Below, one piece after another: positions 13,503 to 46,187 of a stretch of DNA of 64,000 nt; the first letter of the stretch is position 1; the number at the start of each line of letters is the position of its first letter. Origin of the DNA: Arctopsyche grandis (Eukaryota; Arthropoda; Insecta; Trichoptera; Hydropsychidae); assembly GCF_051622035.1 (NCBI RefSeq), contig NC_135365.1, forward strand, positions 25,792,001 to 25,856,000, given 5' to 3'. A program made the translations under genes and the position numbers. The notes beneath the pieces are model-generated. The model was given only the letters and a program-made list of their open reading frames with translations. It made no database searches and was not told the DNA's origin.

Positions 13503-13656
13503 GTAAGTAGCGTCGAAATTGTTGACATTTTTCTTATGGGAATTGCTTATCTGCGCAATAAAAAGTTTATTACTTGTGTGGGTTACACATAAGTGCCGAG
13601 TGACAATGTTAGAGAAAGTGTGTTTTTTTGTTTACATAACATTTGAAGTGGCTTAA

Positions 13657-14260
13657 CCTTTTGAGTAGTGAGTTAATTTGAACACCAGAAACGTCTCAGG
13701 AGTGAGTTTTTTTTTCGGAATCAACTGACTTGAAAAATCCGAGCGAACACTCTTATTTTGTGGGAAGTTTTAAAGTTGACATATTTCGCTCGATTATATG
13801 ATTGATTTATTGCCCGGCGGCGGTTTTGCCTTGCATCTCGAACCAAATTCTCTCGAAAATAAATCTATAATTTTACGCTAAATTATTTTTATGAGGGTCA
13901 AATGAAATAAATTTAGTCAGAGGTTTCAATGTTATTCGTTCGGAACATATTTTATAGTTTTTACACGTGGAAAATATTACTTTGGAAAAAAAATTGTCAT
14001 CATGTTCAGTCATAAAAATTTAACTGGCTTTCACGCCTCGTTAAATTTGGTTTCTTTATTCGAATACAAAAATATATATACACAAGAGTGAAAGAGAAAC
14101 CTCAGCAACACTTGAAAAAAAACGAGATGCAAATATGTCGAACAATGAGAGAGGTAGAGTATTTTGAGTGATTGAACGTGTCAAATCGTACAAGTACGGC
14201 CGTACTCTGGCGGGGCCATTTTTCTTGCCACGTACCCGTACGGCCGTACTCCTCAAAGGG
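13657..14260. mobile_element. piggyBac-like non-autonomous element
   Basis: 604 bp between TTAA at 13653-13656 and 14261-14264. Left end CCTTTTGAGTAGTGAG, right end inverted CCCTTTGAGGAGTACGG, as in piggyBac elements. The palindrome GTACGGCCGTAC occurs twice near the right end (about 14,195 and 14,237). Confidence 0.7.
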
Positions 14261-14349
14261 TTAAGCGATGATCCAAATTGAGGAAGCGGAATGTAAATAT
14301 CGCTCCCGTCTTACACACAACGGTTCTAAGTTCCATGAACTGTTATAAG

Positions 14350-14498
14350 TAGAGGTTGGAATCTGAAGGGGCCGGAAACGTGCCGCTTATTGTTCCATTG
14401 TTGTAAATCCTTTGTAAAAAAGGTTCGGCAAACCTTTAACAATGCATTTACAATCATATGTATGAACAATAAACAGCCCCTTCAGATTCCGGTCTCTA
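14350..14498. mobile_element. Short hAT-like MITE, TAGAGGT family, copy 1
   Basis: 149 bp with perfect 8-bp flanks GTTATAAG (14342-14349, 14499-14506). Ends TAGAGGTTGGAATCTGAAGG and its inverse are long imperfect inverted repeats. The core contains AAAGGTTCGGCAAACCTTT, itself palindromic. Confidence 0.85.
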
Positions 14499-14860
14499 GT
14501 TATAAGATTTGGGAGAGGTAGATTGACCCAATATTTTCAAGATAGCTTCAGAACAGGAAGAAGAAGCATCGAAATCAAAAAGCAGAACATTACTAAAAAA
14601 AAATAAGGCAATGAAGGAAGGAGACAGACCAATTGATAGAACCACTATTTCCCGTCATTTTAAACAGGCTCTTACAATCAGAACCATAAAAGGCAAAATG
14701 TCGACGAGCATGAATGAAACTGCACTCATCCTTGTCACAGTACATTTCAGAGCATAATGCCATGCCAGTCAATGTATCATGCATCTACATGCCTATCAAT
14801 GTAGAGCCAACCCAGGACTTGTAAGAATCAGCCTCGGAACCGTGACTTTTGGTTGGAATA

Positions 14861-15482
14861 AGGGCGAAAACACACTGAGTGCTACGTGGTACGTGTTGTT
14901 TTTTTATAGATACTTTTAAACATGCGAAAAAAACGCAGCACCCCTAGCCCATATACATGGTACACAGTCACAAAAATCACCCCCTGGAGTGTTTTCGGTG
15001 ATATTTTATCCCTGCTTGACAGTGGTCGATAATGGTAAATCCCACATTTGAAGAAATGTTGTAGAAACTTGTCGGTTGCATATGGATATGCAAACACGTG
15101 CGACCTCTTAGGGTGAAAACACACAGCAATGAACGTGACACGTGAAACGTCCACAAGTTCTCCTATATTTCTTTAAATATGGGATACACCGTTATCGATC
15201 ACTTTCAAGCAAGGATAAATACAAGGATACAATTTTACGGAAACACTCCAGGGGGTAATTTTGGGACGGCGTGCCACGAATCTGTGCAAGGCACGCCACA
15301 TTTTTTTCGCACGTTAAAACTATCTAAAAAAAACTACGTGCTACGTTCATCGCCGTGTGTTTTCGCCCTTAAACATATGCATTCAGCACGTGCAAGTACA
15401 CCCGAACATCCACTGTTTACGGTCATAGCGGGAAGCCGAGGACACGTGACATCCCATACCACCCAGTGTTTTTTCGCCCTAA
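14861..15482. repeat. Cluster of GGGCGAAAACACAC inverted-repeat elements
   Basis: AAGGGCGAAAACACACTG at 14,862 is inverted as GTGTGTTTTCGCCCTTAA at 15,356-15,373 and, less exactly, at 15,455-15,480. A further direct-orientation end (TAGGGTGAAAACACACAG) is at 15,109. The interior reads differ, so several nested elements are likely. A single decayed end is at 19,255-19,285. Confidence 0.6.
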
Positions 15483-18240
15483 ACCCAACCAACTCATTTC
15501 AGACTCCCACAAATTCGACAAGGACAACACGCTTCAAGATCCAACAGATCCAAGCAGGAGAGTATGTATTACAAAATCTCGCGTTGCGTTCGATGAGCAA
15601 TCGCCGCAGTTTAGACATTGAAACACCCACGCGAAAGCAACATCAGTTTTGAATTAAGTGGAAACGCTTGTAACAAGACAGGCAGTTCTTTTCAGAAGTG
15701 CATCTTTGCAATGGAGGTAGCTTTGAAACGCTAGCACTTTCAGAGTTCAGGATGTGGTACCATTTTTGGTGCTCTCCCACGAACACCGCTCAATTTTTCC
15801 CTTTGTGCTCCATGTCGCTTCGCAATTTCGTAACGTTCCGGTCGATGGAACAGTTTCGACGTGGATATCTTTCATCCATGTGTGCAATGTGGGACAAAAC
15901 GGCACGCGTACCAGCTGTTGGTCTCCACCAAGTGTAGAGCTTGACCGTCTCGTGTACATCCGAGGACGTGCCATTGCACCGACCTGGGTGTTCACGTGGA
16001 TTCTAAAAACATCAACACACACACACGAGAGTAATAATATCCTTTGTTTTTATTCCAAAACACCCACCCGCCCACCGGCAAACGTGGGTAACTGACAGTG
16101 ATCGATTCAAATTGCAGCTCTCATAATTGAACCAGGAAACGGAAGGATCGATGGTGGCCGACGATATAATTAGCGAATGTCCAGAAGCAACTTTCACTTT
16201 GAGATAGTGCACATTATCGATCGAGAATTCAATATGTACTAGAGAGTGAGTAAATCGAAACCGTCTTGTATTGGTTTACATGGGTATTCTAAAATTTCCG
16301 ACACATTCGATACGTGGAAAGAATTCGCGCCATAGCAAAACATCTGTTACTGGTGGATATTGGATATGAATCTCTGCACCCAATGGTGGTTCGGTTCGGC
16401 GAGCCTCTCCATACCAGATATATCTAGAATCACTAAATATTTGCAACTACCTAGTACCGCAGATTGTATCCTGGATTCAAATTCTGGTAGCAGTTACAAA
16501 ATTTACCATATTCTTTCTCGTTACAATTTGAAGAACTCACTTCCTTGTGGAGTACTGCAGTCTTTTAATGCAGTTCTGAGAAAGTCAGTCCTCAAAAAAG
16601 GTTGTAAAAAGAAACAAGTAAAGCTAAATGGAGGTCGAACATATGTACAAATTGAGGAAAACTGCCCAAAATATATCCAACCGGCTCAAAACAGCGGCAC
16701 ACTAGGCAAGTGCCTAGTTTTAATAAAAAGGGCGGCAGACTAGTGCATGAATTAAAAAAAAAACTTAATTTTTCTTATCGAAGTCACAATACTGATTGTA
16801 AAAAAACGAGGAACGCAGGAAGCCCCTTCTTACTTTCACTTACGATTTCTAGTCGGAAGAAATTTGGGTTAATATAATGAAACTATGCATGTATGTAGTA
16901 GATTTACATGCATGCAAAGTAAATCTACTATACTCTAACGAACGAATAAAATCAGCTTTGGAATCATTGCTTTTAGCATCATCATAGAATGTATGAATAA
17001 AATTTAGTACATGTGTGGTTTAAAGCATATCAAACATGATAATTACCTCCTTACATGCAAAGAAAATGTGATTCTAAGCCTTGTATATACGCATATAAGA
17101 TCTTTGTGCTAGTAGCCATAAGACCTATCAGACTGATGAGGTCAATGTTTTTCTTATGTAAGGTTACTCTTTCTGTTTAGATGTCCTATTCGTCGAGACC
17201 GCTACACACATAGTTACGCCATCGTTCCGATACTGAATAAGATCAATACTTTTACTATAGCATAAACTCTGGAGCAACTTGTAGAACAAGGAGACACTGG
17301 ACATGGCGAGCGGGTATCATTTTAAAATTGGACTGGTGAATCAGTATGGTCAAATTTCATAGGAAACGCATTTTCGTCATAGCGAATATAGCATGTCCTA
17401 ATGTGGAATCGCACGTGTACAGAATTCAAACGATTTTAATTAATGAAGAACTGGTTCAAACTAGAATTTTTAGTTTTTATGACAATTTATATTGGATCGC
17501 AATGGACAAAGTATGTAGGACAGACGCGCATACAAGATATTTTTCTAGAGGTGGTCCACCCTAGGATGACATGTTGGGATGAGGACTATTTCATTTTTTT
17601 TTTCCACTGTGACACAATTCATACATTCCGAGAACAAGAATGAGAACATTACACATTTTTATTTTCCAATTAAAATATATCAATCGATTTTAGGGGCGGT
17701 CCGAACCAATTGAACCCCCCGCTCTCTGTGTGCGCGTCTTTCAATACGAATGTGACTAAAAAAGTTGCAGGTTTTTTCTCGTTATTATTGTATTTGAAGC
17801 CAACGTACAAAAGTTATTAAGGTTGAATAAATCATTGATTTATATTTTTGTTGTGTAAAAAATAATGTTATTAAGAAAAAACAAGATGGAGGAAGTTTCA
17901 AATTTGAAAAGATTAATTCTGAAACAAACGAATGAATACGTGTATGTTTATTCATTTGAATTTAAAAAATGATGTTGCTAATAGTTGTTATTGGGCGGGT
18001 GGTCATTAGGGCAATGACACAAAACAATACACGTTCCAACCAGGGCTCGAAATGGACGGGAGCGCATGGGAACGCCGCTCCCTCTCGTAAAATCCAGAAA
18101 CGTAGCTCTTTCTCTCGTGAAAAATCCTATATTTCCACACCCTTTCGTAAATCTAAAAATTGTTCAGTCTGGCATGTCTCTCTGATGAAAAAACTTGAAT
18201 TTAGGGAACGTATCTAATTTGAAGGAACCCTGACTTATCA
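15483..18240. other. No gene recognised
   Basis: Open stretches at 15,698-16,095 and 16,360-16,743 show no domain. CAGGGCTCGAAATGG at 18,045 and GGAACCCTG at 18,222 look like weak inverted hAT-type ends, but the flanks do not match. TTCTTACTTTCACTTACGAT at 16,827 belongs to the dispersed motif family. Confidence 0.45.
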
Positions 18241-18402
18241 GTCATCACTATTGAGCGGACCGGAAGCGTGCCGTTCATTGTTAATTGTTCGCCGTGCTTT
18301 GTTAAAGGCCGAACCTTTTTTTGCACTCTAGTTTTGTGAATAGACCTAAAACGCCCTGATTCCTGGAAAAAGCACGCTCCCTATCCGCCCTTTAATTATA
18401 AC

Positions 18403-18541
18403 TAAAGAGCGGACCAACTTTGCGCCGTTCTTTGTTAATTTTTATGATGAACCTTTTTTTATTTTGTTTGCCCTGTTTCCTGGATAATAGACCCAAAACG
18501 CCCTATTTCCTAGAAAAAGCACGCTTCCGGTCCTACCTCTA
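18403..18541. mobile_element. Short hAT-like MITE, TAGAGGT family, copy 2
   Basis: 139 bp, perfect 8-bp flanks ATTATAAC (18395-18402, 18542-18549). Ends TAAAGAGCGGACC and inverse TAGAGGTAGGACC. A related, more decayed segment precedes it at about 18,250-18,394. Confidence 0.78.
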
Positions 18542-18617
18542 ATTATAACAGATGCTCTCTTGCATACAACAATACTGAATGCAAGAGGATTTTTACGAAT
18601 TAAACAAGAGCCATAAC

Positions 18618-18698
18618 TAGAGGTAGGATAGTCACAGTGCTATCCATTGTTCGGCAAACCTTTGAACAATACACGGCCCCCTCAGGCTCCGGTGACTA
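18618..18698. mobile_element. Short hAT-like MITE, TAGAGGT family, copy 3
   Basis: 81 bp, perfect 8-bp flanks GCCATAAC (18610-18617, 18699-18706). Ends TAGAGGTAGGATAGTCACAG and inverse TAGTCACCGGAGCC. Internally deleted relative to copies 1 and 4. Confidence 0.8.
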
Positions 18699-18883
18699 GC
18701 CATAACGCCCCAAAAGCATATTGCTCTAATCACAATCCGCTGTCTAGCTATAATATAAACCTTTATTGTAGTCAACAACATCTCGGCTGATCCAATGCAA
18801 TTATTCCAGATGGCGATCTTCACGATCTATAATGTATACCATTTACTTTGTATAATACTTGTATCAAATGTACAATGTTTCTG

Positions 18884-19205
18884 GCCAGGAAGGTGCATTG
18901 GGGCAGTGGTGTCACCCCAATTGTGGAACAACCGGTTCCCAATTTTTTTTTCAATCCACATATATACATACATATACGTATATATTTCGAAAAAGTGTAT
19001 TTTCTCTCTAACTCCTATGTAATCGACTGCGACCTTTTCGAAGTTGTAACCATCGACAACAATTTTCAAGATTTGTATAATTTTTGACCAAAATTATATG
19101 AATCTTTAGATTTCTAACGGGTTTCCGGAAACTTTTGATTTTTAACAACGGGTTTCCGGAAACCCATGGAAACCATTAGGGTTACCTGTTAGGCCTTCCT
19201 GGTAT
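18884..19205 (+). mobile_element. SINE tail hairpin split by a 270-bp insertion
   Basis: Hairpin halves GGCCAGGAAGGTGCATTGGGG (18883-18903) and TTACCTGTTAGGCCTTCCTGG (19182-19202) are separated by 18904-19173. CATTGGGG and CATTAGGG flank the insert as a near-perfect 8-bp duplication. The insert starts CAGTGGTGTCACCCC and lacks clear inverted ends. Confidence 0.65.
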
Positions 19206-19291
19206 AGATTAAAAAATAACAAAAAAAAGGTATCTAAAAAAACACGTACCACTTACCACTCTGTGTGTTTTCGCTCTTTTTTATTACTAAC

Positions 19292-19835
19292 TAGCTGAAC
19301 CCTGCATGCGTTGCAATGCCACAATAACGCATGCAATTCCCGTTTCCGTTCCCGTTCCCATTTGTCGGAAAACGCAGGCAGCGAACACATTTGAAATTAT
19401 TGCGTTGCAATGACACTCATTCCCGTTTTTTTTACATAGTAATCTTTCCGGACATGCACACAACAAATCATGAAAGTTTCATTGTAATCGGTTCAGTGGT
19501 TTTGCAGCCTATTCGAGACACACACACACACACAGACATTCATTTATATATATATATAGACTAGCTGAACCCGGCATGCGTTGCAATGCCACAATAACGC
19601 ATGCAATTCCCGTTCCCGTTCCCATTTGTCGGAAAAACACAGGCAGCGAACACATTTGAAATTATTGCGTTGCAATGAAACTCGTTCCCTTTCCCGTTGC
19701 GATTTTTTTCCACAGTAATCTTCCCGGACATGCATACAACAAATCCTGAAAGTTCCATCGTAATCAGTTCAGTCGTTTAGGAGCCTATACGAGACACACA
19801 GACAGACATTCAATTTTATATATGTACATATATAG
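19292..19835 (+). repeat. Two tandem copies of an interspersed repeat (about 270 bp each)
   Basis: CTAGCTGAACCC(T/G)GCATGCG starts at 19,292 and 19,562. Both copies run through TTCCCATTTGTCGGAAAA, TTTGAAATTATTGCGTTGCA and a 3' end with GAGACACACA...GACATTCA and TATATATA. The 3' end resembles tails of insect RTE-mobilised repeats (from memory, not searched). Confidence 0.7.
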
Positions 19836-20115
19836 ATTACTAACCTCTTCTTACTTTCACTTTTTATTAATTACCATTAGGGAAAAATTTTGTCTCTTAT
19901 CCGATCGTTTTCATACTTTGCCATTTTGCTCATTTTGGCCATCAATATAAGTGGAAGAATCATCCGCCATTACGATGGTGAAAAATAATCGTAATAGACA
20001 CGTTTGAACTTCTCCCTGACGTTGTTTATCCAGCGTTTTTTTTAGCCTCTTCTCACTTTTGTTGTTCCATTGTTGAAGAGACCGGAACCGAACATTTTCG
20101 ATCAAAATTTTCACG
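19836..20115 (-). repeat. Repeat shared with the 5' end of the Jockey-type LINE
   Basis: TACTAACCTCTTCTTACTTT (19,848) through CTTATCCGATCGTTTTCATA and TTTGCTCATTTTGG matches, inverted, 55,115-55,225. Either a fragment of the LINE 5' region or a separate element next to it. Confidence 0.5.
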
Positions 20116-20189
20116 GGATCAAGTTTGCCAACCGTCGCGGGAAAACACGATCGCCATGTTTATTTATTTTACACACACAAACCATTCGA

Positions 20190-20900
20190 TTTATTTGATT
20201 TGAGTGCGGATCGACGGGATCGTTGAACTTCCGAAAAGAGTAATCGCACACAAAACACACAAAGGAGGAAGACGATACGTATTGCGAGTGGGGTTTCGGG
20301 TTTCCCGTTATTTCTCAGGGCAAAGTTGTCAACGGACGGACGGCTGTTTTGAAAAGTGGAAGGGAAGGGTGAGGGGTGTTCAATGGCGAGGGGTGTTTAA
20401 TGTTTTGGCCGAAAGCGCTGAAAAAGCATTCAGTGGTCGGGAGGGAGGGGGGGAGTGGAGTGGATCGATACGGGGCGGAGGGATGGGGAACAACAATGCG
20501 CGGGGAGGGAGGCGAAGCCGCTAAAAGCCGGGGGGGCGAAGGCGACTCGGCTCGGCTCACCTGTGTCGTGGCTCGGCTCCACTCGGCAGCCAATAATTGT
20601 CACTAGATATTAACCGTTCTGTCGAAGCACTACGTCACGACTGGCGGGCAACAGTCGCAGATCGCAGATCGCAGACACCTGGCGCACGTACAGTTGCGAG
20701 TCGCGCTTCGAGAGCATTTCGCGCGCCGACACGCTTCGCTACGACCGCGACCACTCTCCACCGCGACCGGCGCTCTACTGATCGCGGCTTCGACTATTCC
20801 CCCCCACTCGCCGATATTGCACAAGGGGCATGCTCGTCGAAGCGCCGGTTTATCTTCGTTCCCTTCTGCGACAATATTCAAAAACACGGAACTTTAAGTT
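20190..20900. promoter_or_regulatory. GC/CpG-rich island without a recognised gene
   Basis: G-rich then CpG-rich block with long open frames on both strands and no recognisable protein (Arg/Ser-rich readings). It resembles the island at 24,440-24,870 that carries Ptp69D exon 1. It may be the promoter or non-coding 5' exon of another transcript, or an alternative upstream start for Ptp69D. Confidence 0.35.
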
Positions 20901-20919
20901 TCTATCTAATATATATATG

Positions 20920-21283
20920 GGTCTACCTCACGGGACCGAAAGTGAAACGCCCGAAAACGCAAATATCGGAAGGCAAAGATCGAAAATCGAAAGATATAAA
21001 AAAGGGTCTCTCCCCCCCCGTCGTACATACTCACTTAATTTGTGCGAGCGGGATACAACAGGAACAAGAGGAACAGGCTTTTCCTCCCGTATTCTGCGCG
21101 CGCACATTAAACAAGGCTGTATGACAAAAAGAGAGATAATTTTACCGCATACCACTCATATATATGTAGATAGTACCGTTTACCGTGCACCCTTTTTTCG
21201 GCTTACGATCTTTCGATTTTTGATCTTTGCCTTCCAATATTTGCGTTTTCGGGCGTTTCACTTTCGGTCCCGTGAGGGAGACC
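20920..21283. mobile_element. MITE with GGTCTACCTCACGGGACCG ends
   Basis: Left arm (20920-21003: GGTCTACCTCACGGGACCG, then CGCAAATATCGGAAGGCAAA) is inverted at 21203-21283. Arms are about 80 bp. It borders the (TA)n run at 21288. A solo arm is at 12699-12791. Confidence 0.75.
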
Positions 21284-21284
21284 G

Positions 21285-21488
<204 letters not shown>

Positions 21489-21507
21489 CGAAAGACACTT
21501 TGTATGT

Positions 21508-21955
21508 AGCCAGCAGCATAGCTCGGTCGTTAAGCTTCTGCCTAACACCGAGAGGCGCTGGGTTCGATCCCATGAGCTGACCTCGATTGAAAAGAATTTT
21601 TCTGAGTATATCTGTAGTGCTGCTGGTCAGATCTGGATATTCGTGACTCCAGGTCGATCGTTTTCTATCAGAGTTTGCCAATTTTCTCTGATTTCATTAT
21701 TGAAACGGTTCCCGATTAAAAATTGGCTGAAAACCTTCCTACCTACTATGTCACCACTATTTGAGTATGATTAATGTACAATAACATTTATGTACAATTC
21801 ATAGATGTCTCGTTAATTTGCGAATTTTCAGTGTCTCGTAATTCAGCGACGTATATAATAAAAATGCTGTATTAATTGTAATTGGCTAGGAAGGCGCATT
21901 GGGGTTTACCTGTGAGGCTTTCCTGGTATAAAAATGTAATAGATATAATAAAAGT
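21508..21955 (+). mobile_element. tRNA-derived SINE, near full length
   Basis: The head has CATAGCTCGGTCG (A box) and GGTTCGATCCC (B box, 21,561). The body shares CCAGGTCGATCGTTTTCT and GAAACGGTTCC with 28795-29254. Tail hairpin CTAGGAAGGC...GCTTTCCTGG at 21886-21926, then a short AT-rich tail. It starts directly after the 200-bp (TA)n run. Confidence 0.82.
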
Positions 21956-21959
21956 ATGT

Positions 21960-22930
21960 AACAGAGAAATGTTATAATAATAGAAGTGGCATTAGGCGTC
22001 GTATTGTTGTAAGGGGAAAAGGTCTGTGGACCTATCATAATAATTTGCGCGGTAGTCGTATTTGATGCTTGGGGCCGACGTATGTCCGATTTTTTATTAA
22101 TTTTACTCGCAAGATTGGCAAGTGCATCGTTAAAAATTACACAATGCATTCAAAAACACACAATAAACAATATGGGATACATTTTTATAAGTAAATTAAT
22201 CATTTAAGCAATTATTCAATTAACATCGTAGTTTGACAGTTTTTAAGTGTCATGACGACTGCATGCATTCTAGATACAATTTCAGGAGTGGCACCAGAGA
22301 AGTGTAAAAATTATTTTTAAATAAATGTAAAAAAATTTCTCTTGGTGGTACCGAATAATCAATTATAATAATAACCAATTATTTAAGTTCAATTAATAAA
22401 AACATCATTCATTTTATGTATATTATACATAGTTTTGTTGAAACTATACATTACACGTAAATTTAAGAGTTCCCAAATACAGACAAATGCAAAAAAAAAT
22501 TATTATAACACTTCTCTGGTATGTAAGGTTTGGGTGGTAGAATCAAGAAAAAACCTGTATACACATTGTTTGCTATCAATATATCCTCTTGAAAAATCTA
22601 CGAGCATTTAGCGCAATCTATTGGAAATTAATTTAATTAATAAAATAATTTTCCTATTGATGTTTTATAAATGTATACACCCGATGAAATTTTCATCGGG
22701 TCTATCGCTAGTAAACTTTAAAGAAATGATATGATTCTTCGTTTGTCTGATTATATTTCATTTATGAAACCTTTTTTAGTCCCAATTTTGATTAAATGAT
22801 AGTAAATAATGGGTTTTTATTTTATTGCGAATGAATTTATATAAAACCTCGATGGAAATGACTAAATTTGTAATTTTTATTATGACTTACTAATTACTAC
22901 GAAATATTGTATTAATTATTACAAAACAAC
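21960..22930. other. No gene seen
   Basis: Very AT-rich with no repeat family recognised apart from short shared words (CACTTCTCTGGTA). Confidence 0.5.
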
Positions 22931-22933
22931 AAC

Positions 22934-23141
22934 TCAGGTTTAAACGGTGTAGAGGTGGTTAATAATTTTGTCTATCTAGGGTCACTCATATTCAAAAACG
23001 GTAGCAGTGAACTGGAAATACGGCGCCGGATTATCTTAGCAAAATCGCTGTCACAGTTGAGGAAATAAAAATCAAGGATAGACTGTCTACAATTTGCATG
23101 AGACAAATATTACAGTTCTTCGGCCATATTGCTCGAAAATA
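22934..23141 (+). mobile_element. RTE-like LINE fragment
   Basis: The reading NNFVYLGSLIFKNGSSE, then LEIRRRI, and after a stop MRQILQFFGHIARK, follows the order of the RTE C-terminus. Only about 200 bp remain and the copy is dead. Confidence 0.6.
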
Positions 23142-23286
23142 AAAATCTCAGATTATACGGAGACTCGTGAACGCCGAGAAATAATTAAAATTTTTATAAA
23201 TTATTGAATATACAAAGAATTGTAATTTGATACCGCCAAAAATCTTAGCTAAAAAGCTCGCTTCGAATATAGAGACTGGTTCGATA

Positions 23287-23472
23287 ATAATTCCGCAAAA
23301 AGCGATCTCGCGCAAGTCACTAAAATCTCGATCACGGAACATCTGGCATCCAAAAACTCCATCAATCGAAATCTAGCCACGCGAAATATTGAACCAAAGA
23401 GAACTCGAGTGTCAGATGTTCCGTGATCGAGATTTTAGTGACTTGTGCGAGATCACTTTTTGCGGAATAATC
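23287..23472. repeat. Palindromic element with ATTCCGCAAAAAG ends
   Basis: The arm ATTCCGCAAAAAGCGATCTC through GATCACGGAACATCTGGCA (about 23290-23348) is inverted at 23410-23470. A third arm lies at 28547-28609. Confidence 0.75.
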
Positions 23473-23569
23473 CGTTTACCGTAGAGATCATAGCTTTAAG
23501 TAACGAAAATTGTAACCATTCAAAAGATCGAAATGTCACGATGAAAACGGTAAACGGACTACTAGTCAT

Positions 23570-23788
23570 ATGTGAACCAGTCACAGGACAACCGGTCATA
23601 CGTGATCACCCGTCACACTAAAACTGGTCACACCCGAAAATTAGTCACGAAAAAACTGCCAATTTTTAATTTTTGGGTGTGACCAGTTTTTTCGTGACCA
23701 ATTTTCAGGTGTGACCAGTTTAAGGGTGTGACCAGTTTTAGTGTGACGGGTGATTACGTGTGACCGATCTAGAGCGACCGGTTCACAT
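23570..23788. repeat. Hairpin-type MITE with GGTCACACC repeats
   Basis: 219 bp. The left half (ATGTGAACCAGTCAC...TCACCCGTCACACTAAAACTGG) is inverted in the right half (CCAGTTTTAGTGTGACGGGTGA...GGTTCACAT). Arms run about 100 bp, with the unit CTGGTCACACC several times per side. Foldback element of unknown family. Confidence 0.75.
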
Positions 23789-24018
23789 TTATTTATTTAT
23801 ATAGCAAACTGCCAATACATATATGGGGGATGAACGAATGAGACGACTGGCATGTTGAATGCACGTGTTTATTATATGACAGCTGAAGGCAGAGTGAGTA
23901 GCGGCTCTCCGAATCCAGCCGAGTTGGTCCCCACTCGCAGGAAGGCAATCAAACTCGACCATGTCGTATAGCGAGCCGCCACATATATAACACAAAATAA
24001 TAACAAAAAAATTATAAA

Positions 24019-24203
24019 TCATCTTCCACAAAGGTATCCATTAACACCCTTCAAGAAAGCAGCAATGTTATTAGAACTTCTAATGCCTTCAGGAAGGGCA
24101 TTATACATTTGAACATCTCTGTGAAAAACACCTCCTGCAGTTTTAACTTTCTTAACTGTACCTATAATTAATTTATTCCTATTTCTCGTTTTATAATTTG
24201 ACT
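24019..24203 (-). mobile_element. LINE reverse-transcriptase C-terminal fragment
   Basis: The minus-strand reading contains NYKTRNRNKLI, then GGVFHRDVQMYNALPEGI and NNIAAFLKGVNGYL before a TGA at 24019-24021. TRNRN followed by YNALP and FLK is the typical tail of a non-LTR retrotransposon ORF2. The flanking 23,790-24,018 is probably its 3' end or an adjacent repeat. Confidence 0.7.
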
Positions 24204-24666
24204 AGTAATCACCGAAACGATGAAAACACACAATTCGGTGAAGAATAAATTTTTATTATAATTAATAATTCAATTTTGAGTGATTGAAAATATGTCCCGT
24301 TCGATTGAACAAAATGCGCAATATAAATTAACGCTTGTGTCGCTAGCACAAGAAAAAATAAATTCGACGTATAGTCGCAGTGATAGCGCTCGGAGACGCC
24401 ATTGCTATCGTACTCTTGTATGTATTCGCCGGTAGAATGGTGGATGCACTGCGCGGTATAACAGCGAGCGTAGAAGGTGGGTATGGGCGTTGGGCGAATG
24501 AGACAGAGGCGCGGCCGGCGCCAGCGCCGTCAGCTGCAGCCGCCGTCCGGTGCGCCAGCGGCCGTCGCAGGGCTTCGCCCCCGCCCGCGCCCGCGCCCCC
24601 AAACTCGAGTCCAGCTGAGCGGATTCGGCGCCTCCGCCCCGGCCCGCGCCCCCCGTGGCATTCGCC

Positions 24667-46187
<21,521 letters not shown>

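Noticed and set aside
15179..15652. 157-residue ATG-started ORF
   Set aside because: Lies inside a cluster of inverted repeats and has no recognisable domain.
15698..16095. Overlapping open frames on both strands
   Set aside because: Open in several frames at once, no motif, no clear splice sites.
16360..16743. 127-residue ORF
   Set aside because: No domain, and the region next to it is repeat-like.
18045..18230. Possible hAT element CAGGGCTCGAAA...GGAACCCTG
   Set aside because: Inverted ends are short and the 8-bp flanks do not match.
21508..21583. Candidate functional tRNA gene
   Set aside because: A and B boxes are present, but the sequence continues into a body and tail shared by other SINE copies, and the acceptor stem does not pair well by eye.
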